From Mytilus galloprovincialis (taxonomy: Eukaryota > Mollusca > Bivalvia > Mytilida > Mytilidae): a stretch of 64,000 nt of DNA. Positions 1 through 10,300 of this stretch are shown here, in pieces. Made by a program: the position numbers and the translations under genes. The stretch covers positions 69,417,865 through 69,481,864 of the forward strand of contig NC_134843.1 of the NCBI RefSeq assembly GCF_965363235.1. Reading direction: 5' to 3'. Each line of letters opens with the position of its first letter. Within the stretch, counting starts at the first letter, position 1. Under the pieces are notes generated by a model. That model saw only the letters and a list, made by a program, of their open reading frames with translations, was not told the DNA's origin and did not search any database.

Positions 1-1332
1 GCAATAATGAATTGAACAACTAAAAGTAAATAAATAAGTATCAGAGAAGAACCAAAACAATTGAGTTTTACATTTTCTACAAAACAGAATGACATTCTTT
101 TTATAGTGACTGACTTGATTAGTTATCTGAGCATACATAAGAAATGTGGTATGAGTGCCACTGAGACAACTCTCCATGCAGGTCACAATGTGTGAAAAAG
201 AAACAATTATAGTTCAAAGTACGGCTTTGTTATGGTAGAAAAAAGGATAACACGCTATTTAAATGAAAACCGTGTAGTGGTGAAAGGTCGCATACTGTAA
301 CAAAAATATGAACGTTTTATTCTCTATTCTATTTCCCAAGTAGAGCAAGTACCAGGAATGAAACTCTCTTCTCCTTATTTCTTTTGGTTTAAGTAAAAAC
401 ATAATACCATGCTTTTTTTATTCATAGCAAAGAAAAGAGTTTTGATATTATTCCAATTCTAATTATTTACTAAAATGTAGCATGAAATTGAAAAGTGATA
501 CTAGTATATGAATTTTTTTAAAACAAAATGAAAAAATAACTGCAAAATAATCCCATGACATTAGATTACATAAACACGGTTTAGCAGTTAAATGTGAAAA
601 TGAAAATAGTGAGAAATTCAATGTAAATATTTGGTATGTGCTCTGAGGGTCTGTGTAGGTGTCGAACATATTTTGTGTAGATTAGAAAACGACTTCACCT
701 ACAAAACAAAATAAAAACGTCATATTAGAATGTTTTACCTGTCATATATATATATCAACTTGTACACACATTTAAAAAGAATCGAAAAATATGTGTGACC
801 ATATAAATTAGTTGTTGTGTAACAGATAAATCAAGACGTAATTTATTATTATAATTTTAAGACAGCAGTTGGGTCTCGTATAGATCTCTCTCCGAACATC
901 ACATATGCTAAAAAGAAAGAAAAAGGCATGGAAAACTCCAATCATTTTTTCATATTAAGACGAATAAAAAAGGATTTATTATGATTATAATATGAAAAAA
1001 TACTTAAAGAACTAAGATCAAAGCAGTTGATAAACAAAAAAGACAATCTCTTTGATTTAACCTTTAATTAGGAAATGGAAAACTATGATGGCTAGAATAT
1101 GTTACAACACATATCTTTTTCCCCGGTGTTCCAGGATACATTTATTCAACTAACAAATGACTAAGTGCATGTTTATCCTTAATCATGACATCCTTTATCC
1201 TAAATATATTTTTTAGATGCATTGTTAAAAAGACTTCTGAATTCATATTCTCGACAGAAAACGTCCGCAAGGTATACAAAAGTCAACATCCGAGAAACTT
1301 GATCCTCAGCTTTATACAGACAACATGATATA
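1..1332. other. 5' flank of receptor gene copy 1
   Basis: No coding exon is visible here. The stretch is collinear with about 25,570-27,047, by eye at clearly less than full identity (small indels throughout), so it belongs to the tandem duplication. It contains a short dispersed-repeat remnant near 139-235. The promoter of the downstream gene should lie in the right part, but no TATA box or initiator is clear enough to call. Confidence 0.6.
139..235 (+). repeat. Dispersed repeat remnant (GAGACAACTCTCC family)
   Basis: It shows the recurring 'gtgccaNtgagacaactctcc' core followed by a 'caaagtacggc' block. The same family recurs near 23,700, 44,630 and 60,330, and the orthologous remnant is near 25,699-25,800. 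It therefore predates the local duplication. The class of element is unknown to me. Confidence 0.6.
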
Positions 1333-1399
1333 ATGAACACATTTAGTGTCATAGTTATCGTTTTATATTTTGTCTCAATAGCCGTATCGAATAATTTAG
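1333..1399 (+). CDS. Signal-peptide exon of receptor copy 1
   Basis: The exon encodes 22 codons plus one base: Met-Asn-Thr-Phe followed by a hydrophobic core (VIVIVLYFVSIAV), a typical secretory signal. The 5' neighbour ATG at 1325 opens only a two-codon frame, so 1333 is chosen as start. The donor is gtaagc directly after base 1399, leaving phase 1. The same 67-nt exon recurs at 14449, 27048 and 38113 with identical length and donor, which is strong support that it is real. Confidence 0.8.
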
Positions 1400-4300
1400 G
1401 TAAGCATAGATACATTTGACTGCCATATCATATGTAATTTTAGGGGATTTGTGGTTTCAATTGAGGACAAAAAGTAAGTGAATATAAGTATCAGTCTTTG
1501 AGATGTTTTCATTATTCATGTTTTCATGTTTTCACGTTTTTATGTTTGAGTTTTGATGCATTTCAGTGTTCCTTTTTTTTTTTTTTTTTTTTTTTCCTCT
1601 TATAGTTGATACATTTCCCTCAGGTTTAGGTTGTCACCCGGATTTGCTTTCTCTCAACCGATTTATGAACACCGGTATACTGTTGCCTTTAATTATTTGA
1701 TCATTTTTTTTTACATTTAATTTTACAGTCCTGGTCATTTGTCCGAGCATTCGGTTCCATTTACAGCCGAACCTAACTCAAAGGACGTAAAATAGCTATA
1801 TATATCACCTAGAATCAAACGCTTTCGTTTGATTTCACTTTATAATCAAGGTTTCTGTTTGTGTTGTTGTTGTTGAATTAACAGATGGTGAAGGACCAAG
1901 TATTAAAACACAACATCTGTATAAATACATGTTTATGGTCAGAAAACTATATTTATTTTTGAAACAAAAAGTACTAATTTCAATTTTGAGGCTAATATCA
2001 ATGCACATGTACACGTAACTTAAATGTCTTCAAATACTGAACAATATCCTCTTTATGATCATGAAATAATATTGGGTTGTTGGGCTTATTTAAAGGTTAT
2101 TATTTATTTCACACGATCATGCTGACAGTCCAAAACCATCATTTCACTTAACAAATGAACATTAATTTGTGAAACGAGTAACACTGCATAGTATTCTATA
2201 CTAGTTTTACTGGTTTATATTAGATTGCTAGTTAATATTACAACTCAATATTACGATATGATACCGATATCAATTACAGGTAATCCGGTAACAATGTGCA
2301 AAACCGCAATACTTATGTTCGTAATATTGCAGAATCATTTACTTGTACCTTAAACGTGTTTCTCAATGGCTATCTCACTTGGTCTGTGAGAGGCCTTCCA
2401 GTGGGGATTAAATTAGAATAAAAGATTAAAGATCATGCATGCTCATCATGATCATCAATGAGTTCATTCCTCAAACCTTAGTTCTGAAATCCAAGGACTA
2501 TGAAAAACTTTCTGTTAAAAACAAAAATGTTTAGCCACTTGCTGTTATATATATGTAGGACTCATATCTATGGTGGGTTCCAGATCTATATATTCGTCAT
2601 GCCATCACAAATCTATGGCAGATATTTTACAATCAAAATCTCTGGCAAGTTTTGTAATTAACATTGATAGTATTTTCATGTTACAACCTCTTGGTCTGAA
2701 ACAATGCTGATGGACTGGCTGTCATTACGACCATCCTAACAGTATCTAGAAATTTTATACTTGTGACATGAATTGCTAAGAATATCAGTAAGTGCGTTTT
2801 GTAAGTTTTGGCTTTACGTGTACTTAATTGCTTAATTATATATCGAAGTGTGAAATGTTTGAAAAAGGGTTATATTTGAAATTGGTATTTGAAAATAAAA
2901 AGGATAAAAAATATAAAGATGGAGCAAAGATATTTTAGCTATTGCTAAGAGAAAAAACAAATTTACATTCAAATTACTTCCAATCAAGTTTGCTTAACAC
3001 TTTCCGTGTAATTCGCATATTATATATTGTCTTATATTTATTTCATTGTCATTTTAATTTCAGATTGTCAGAGACCAAGTATTGAAACTCCAAAGTTATA
3101 TGAATATATTCTTTTGTCAGATAACAACATTTGTATTGGAAATTCAGTAACCGATAGTATTACTTTCAATGTTAAGGCTAAGAGCGATGCACACGTAGCT
3201 TTGATGTCTTCAAATACTGACCATGATCCTATTTATGAAATAATAATAGGTGGTTGGGCTAACTCAAGGTCTATCATCCGTGACAGCAAAGAAGGGCTAC
3301 CGTTGGCAATGCATCATGGAGCTCTACTCAAACAAAATGTGTATAAGACATTTAACATAAGCTGGAGTCATGGCCAAATCAGAGTAAAAGATGGAAGTGA
3401 AGCGACAATAATGGAATGGACAGATACTACAAACCCATTAGACATCAGAAATATCGGAATTTCTACATGGTGGAGTTCAACAGGGAATTGGTCATTCCCA
3501 TGTCAAGGTACCAACGTTTTGTTTTGTGTAGTGCTTTATGTAAACGTGGTGACAATAATCACTTTGGTGATCATAGTTGTCCTGCAGATCTATTAATTAG
3601 TTCATTCCTCAAGCTTTAGTTTCTGAAATCCAAGAACTATGAAAGACTTTCGATTAAAAACAACAATGTTTAGCCACTTGCTGTTATATATAACACTGTT
3701 TTTTATTTACATTTTTTTTTTAATTCAAACGATCCGACTTCTAGTTCAAAACTACATTTATCAATTTTATTGGTTAGTTTGATATTGGTTATATTTCATG
3801 AACCAGTTTGGAAACTTGATAGGTATACTAACATCATCCAACAAAGCTTGATTTATTAAGTCTTTTTCTCGAGGAACATTCTATAACAACACAGTAAATG
3901 GTTAATCAATTTAGATACAAAATGACACAAACAAAAACATGTTTACCATATTTCAACAAATGTAGGTATAAATGTAAATGTACAATTGCTTTATTATGCC
4001 AATAATGTAATAGTAAATCAAGTACGATATTGGTTGGGTGTTTGAGTTTTAACTTACCTAGCTTAAAGGCCAGGGTAACTACTTTTCAAATCCATTCACT
4101 AGTAAACGAATATCAGTCTTAAATAGTTTATTTTTATCTGAAAAGCTCTAAAAAAGCTAAACATAAGAACATCAAGTCATTTTCAGTTAACAGTCAATCT
4201 AATTCACTGCAATAAACTCGTTACTATTCCGATAATTAGCCCGCAGCCAATTTAGATATTTTCAGCCTGTAGACTAAACATAACAGATATTAAAAATCAA

Positions 4301-7300
4301 AGAGTCATCGCTATTTATTTCATTTTGCAAAGAGTTGTTTTAATTGTAAATTTATCTTAGCATTGCACATTCTTTTCCAAAACTGGTTTCGGCTTATAAA
4401 AATAATAAATATAACAATATGATACTGATATTAATTATGCAATTGTATTTAGACTTAAAACAAACATGTCATCTCTTGCAGTCAAATTTTTGCACGCATT
4501 TAGATAGTTCTTTCTTATTACCATATGTGGATCCCAACCAATACTGGTGGACTGTACTACTAAAAGCAGTACGCGTATAATGTAAGACTTGACTGCCCAC
4601 TGTACATAATTAGCGGTCAAAGTATAACATGTTTAAACAATCATGTCTTCAAAATAAATATTTAGATAGAGCAAAGACATCCCATTAATATGAAAGAGAG
4701 GCAAACGATACCAAATGGACATACGAACTCATAAGTCGAAAAATAAACTGACAACGACATGGCAAAAAAAGAAAAGAAAATAACAAAAAGACAAACAGTG
4801 TTCAAAACAATTAAGATCAAGTTAACTTAAAATTTTCAATGTAAATCACCTCTTAAGTTTGATTTCATTATCATTATAATCCCAGATTGTCAGGGAAAAG
4901 AAAAACAGTATCAGAGAAATACCGAGCTCCAAGGTAAGTTTGAAGGGGGGGATTCCACAAACATCAGCCAACGGTACTGTTGGAAAACTGCTGCCATAAT
5001 TCTAAATTGGTACATGGACTTTCCTAAGAAAATGGTGGGTTTAACCTGTATTATAGCCACCTTTACCTCCCACTTATATTGCAATTGTTTATAGTTCCGT
5101 TGTAATGACACCATTGGGTGTGGAATCAAAGCCAACAGCCAGAACTGTGTAAACATACGTCAAAGACATACAACACAACTGACTAACACAATAAAACAAA
5201 CATACAAAAATATCTAACAAAGACGGCAAGAAAACAATAAGTAATTGATAATTAATTTAACAAAGACGCAAACAAAAACGCTGTTAGTAGTTGATATGTA
5301 GTACATACATTAGTACAATAATAAGAAAAATATAAACACAAGGATATAGAAAAAAACCCAACACGGGTATATCGTCTTTCGTCTGATTTTTACCTCTGGA
5401 TTTACCTGCATCAGGAACGCCCAACGCCAAAAACTCAACAGCTCGCTTGATAAATACCGAGCTATGCATAGTTTCAAACATCACATAAGAAAACATTACC
5501 GCAAAGATAAGAAAAGTAAATACTGTCGGCTGAATAAAATGATAAACAACCTCAGCACACAGAATCTATATCTGAATATAAAAATAAGAAGATTACCAAT
5601 ATCACAACACATTATCAGAGACCTAGTGACATATACATTAACAACTATAGATCACCATTCGTCCTTTAAGAATGAGCAAACACTATACCGCATGGTCAGC
5701 TATAGGAGGCCCCGATATGACAATTGTTAAGCGTTTCAAACGAGAAAACTAATGACCTAATTGATATGTCAACGATGAACATTAAAAAAAGGATATACAA
5801 TAACAGGACCATCTTGTATAATTATTTGTTCAGACTGAATATTTCAAGCTAATACTATATATTAGACAACGATGACGTTGCAAAGTCAACAGCTGCAAGC
5901 AGACAAATATCATATGAGTCGAAAACGTATACTACATTCGCGGATGAAATTGGTATATCGCTGCAAAGAAGAGGAAACATGCATGATTTTAAAATTAAAA
6001 TAGTTTCGTTTATCACATATACTGGTACTGAGATGACAACTGAAGATAATTTGGAGGTATATACATATAAGATGATGTTGTATGAGTGCCAATGGGACAA
6101 CATGTCTACAAATGAGGAGAGGGAAGCCGTATCAGTAGTTTCTTTAGTCTCTATCCAGATGGATATATTAATCGGACCATCACCGAAAAGTTTGGATTTT
6201 TGATAGAAAGTAATTTTGCTAAGGATAGCGGTAAACGTTTATTTGAAGGCTTGACATGTACAGTGCAATGTATTGAATCAGATTTCGAAGTTTAGAATAT
6301 TTTAGAAATAGCTATTCTTGAAATTAATATTAGAAAATTTAAAGATGGAAATAAAAAAAAAACATTAAGATGGTTCAAAGATATCTCTATTGCTAAAAGT
6401 AATTCCAATCAAGTTTCCTAAAAACTTCCGGTGTGATTCACATCATATATATTGTGTTTATGCTTTATTTCATTGTTCCTTATAGTTTCAGATTGTCAGG
6501 GACACAGTATTGAAACTCCAAACCTGTATAAATACATTCTGTTGTCAGACAACGGCATTTGTATCGGAAATCAAGTAACGGATAGTATTAGTTTCAAAGT
6601 TAAGGCTAAGAGCAATGCACATATAGCTTTAATGTCTTCAAATAATGAACAAGATCCTCTTTATGAAATAATATTGGGTGGTTGGGATAACTTAAAGTCT
6701 ATCATCCGTTATAGCAAAGAAGGGCTACCATTGGCAATGCACCGTGGACCAGTACTCAAGCCAACTGTATATAGGACTTTCTATATCAAATGGAACAATG
6801 GACAGATCCGAGTAGAAGATGGAAGTAAAGCGACAATCATGGAATGGACTGACACTTCAAGCTCATTTGAAATCAGAAATATCGGAATTTCAACAGGATG
6901 GGGTTCAATCGGGAATTGGTCATTCCCATGTCGAGGTACAAATGTTTTGTTATGTAGTTCTGTTTGAAAAGAGGCACATATAATGTACTCTTGTGATTTT
7001 TTGATTCACTCGGATCTCTGAATTTGTTCATTCTCTATGAAGTTAGTTTTTGGAAATTAAATAACAAAAAATGAATACTTTTTTTTAAATAACAAAACTG
7101 TCTGTCAAACAAATTCAACCTTATATCTAATATCGATGAGAAATTTCAAAAAAATACAAAGGTAAAAAAAAAAAATCTTTTTCTTAGCTTGTATCCATAC
7201 ACTACTTACAATTATCTTTTAATATAAGTTAACAATTATTCCGCTTTCCATTTGTTTGTGGATAGAATTGTTTTAGATACATGATTTTTATATTACTTAT

Positions 7301-10300
7301 TTTCTTTGAACTGATTTTTAAGTAGTTGTCAGTAAATCATGTAAATGAAGTACTCTCATATCTGTACTCTGTGAGTGATGCATAGATATCATAGGCCTAC
7401 CACGTCCTGTCTGTTTTATTTTGTTTGGTGTTTTCTTTTTTGAACCGATCCGATCAGTAAAGCCATTTTCCACTGACTTTTATAGTTTGTTCTTATGTTG
7501 TATTGTTATAACACCGTCCAATGTAACAGGAGGAGTGGCGCCTTCAAACATGTTCAACCCCTACACATTAATTTTGTGCATGTCCCCAGCCAAGAGCATG
7601 TAGTTCAGTGGTTGTCATTGGTTCACGCCTGCACTTATTTTGTCATGAGCAACACGACGGGTGCCAAATGTGGAGTAAGTTCTGATTACCCTTCCAAAGC
7701 ACATGAGATCCCCAAGTTTTTGGTGGTTTTTGAGTTGCTTAGTCATTAGTTTTCTATGTTGTGTCTTGTGTACTATCATATGTCTGTTTGTCTTATTATT
7801 TCTTAGCCATGGCGTTGTCAGTTTATTTTCTGTCTATGAGTTTGACTGTCCACTCTGTATCTGTCGCCCCTCTTTTGTCGATAAATTGTTTTATTTTTGT
7901 AAACCATGCCGGTTTTTTTTCAATTGAACAGTTTCATATTTTTCATGTCAGGGCCTTGTAAAGCCGACTTTATGCATTTTCGTATCTCTGAAACTAAAAG
8001 GTTGTCTTTAACTGTTTACATCTTCTTTGTCTCATTAGCAATTATACATATCACCTTATTTTTACTGTGATCGTACAATGCCATTTGGTCTGTTTGATAT
8101 TTACCATTACATCTTATTCATTAATAATAATAATGTATGTGTGACCTGCATAAGTTAAATATGTTGTATATGATAAGTTATGATTGTCTCTATAGATGTT
8201 TATGCACAAACAAAACCATAAAACGTACATCATTGCCGATTTTTTATAAAAAAAAGTACAAAACATTGTTTAATTGAAACTTAGGAAAACGGTCGTATAA
8301 CTGACTTGACATAGACATTTTCATAAGAAAACGGTGAGTTGAACCGGAATTTCTAGCCTACACTCATAATTGTATAACACTATTTTTTTATGATCTGTTA
8401 TATTGCCAAATTGAGTGATGAACCAAAAAGACATAATTTATTTGCAGCTACTAGTAAACTGTGTAAGCATAGACACAGACATACAAAACGAATGAATTCA
8501 ACGTTTATATCTCACAATTAAACCAATTCGTTTGTCCTTGATTTAATCTGGTGCGCATCATGTTGCAAAATCTTGCATTTAATCGACAATTCCGCCAGCA
8601 AAAAAAGTTTTTGTAGTTAGTATAGTAAATCATAATGATCATGGCATATTAATCACTTTCTCGATGAAATACAAAAGCATTGGAATATAAAAACAAGGGT
8701 CAACAAAATGAAAACAACACTATGAAAGTCTCTTGCGACCGAATGGCATCTCTAGAATAGACCTAACAGCATATGGAGCATCTAAAGCCAAACACATGAA
8801 AGCTGCATGCACATATTCCGGATCACGTTAACAGTCATACGACCAATAGGAACATAATAGAACAGACATTTTTTTTCGATCAAGTTATTCACATCTTCTG
8901 TTTAATTTTATTGTCGTTATAATTTCAGATTGTCAGGAAAACGATCAAAAGATTCAGAAAAATACCACACTCCAAGGTAAATACAAGAAGGGGAAGATCA
9001 TGAAACTTGACACCAACTGACATATTCCTCACTTGGTATAAGCATTTTCTGAAAATATATGGTAACACATGGTTTTATATATAGCTAGCTAAAGCTTCCA
9101 CCTTTATGAAAGTTGTATAGTTTTATTATATTGACCAAAGTATGTGTGAAACCAAAGCAGATATAATATATTAATGCGAAAATGATAAGTATCTAGCAGC
9201 CAGAACAGTGTTAATAGACATCACAAGAAATTCAACATAACTGACTAAAAAACAACTGCAATTAATAACGAGTTTATAGTTGATAGTAAACTTGACAATG
9301 AAGCCAATATTTTCTTTTATATTTGATATTATTGTATAGCAATATAATATTTCCAACAGAAAGTAACCAAAAGTTAGCGTGCAATAAATTCTAATATTGC
9401 ACTAGTGCAATAAATCATTAAAATTCATGACGTGATCAACGACAAAATCTTAGTTTAAACCAGTTAGTACTTTTAAATATTATATTACTATACAATAAAA
9501 GGGTTATTGCATGAATATTGGGGAATATTGTCCCTCGTAGAACATATATTGCACTCGCAACCTCGTGCAATATAAAATTCTACTCGGGACAATATTCCCC
9601 AATATTCATGCAATAACCCTATAGTATTATATAGTATATACTTTCTCAATATGGTAAAAAAAAAGAGAAAAAGGTAAATAAAATAAAATAGAATGAAAAC
9701 ACTACGACAAAACACCGCTTGTGTTTGAATATCAAATCTGGACCCACGTGAAACGCTGAAAAACATACATGACCTTATCTCGTCAAGCAAAAATCATACG
9801 ACCAGAAAGACCGTAAAAGTGCAAAGACAAATGAAAAGGAAAATTGCCGAATAAATTAAAGGGTACATTTAGAGCCATGACTTAGTGCAACAAACTGTTT
9901 ACAAGACATTTTAAATAAAATGAAGTCATGGCCATTGCAGAGTAGAATTTAAAAGTAAAGCGAAAACTATTAAATGAATCATTATTTCGATATAAAAATA
10001 AAAAGACAACTGTAGATTTGATTGTGAACGAGATAACTCTCAACTGGAGACCAAAACGAAATAGAAGATAACTGTAAGTCACCGTAAGGTCTTTAACTCA
10101 GCTATAAAAGGCTCAAAAACGACAAGTGCGATTTGCAATTTGTTAGTTCAAGGCTAAAAAAAATCAGAAATATTAGAATTTCTACAGGATGAGATTCTAC
10201 ACGGAATTGGTCATTCCAATGTCATAGTACAAACGTTCGTCTTATATAAAACTGGGAAGATATTCAATGATTCTTATAACACAACTTTCTGGTAAAAAAA

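Noticed and set aside
7421-7961. Several overlapping open frames with hydrophobic stretches
   Set aside because: They lie in a dispersed repeat, and the frames differ between the copies at 7.4 kb and 31 kb.
9171-9356. Minus-strand frame within the receptor intron
   Set aside because: AT-rich, no homology, and interrupted in unit 2.
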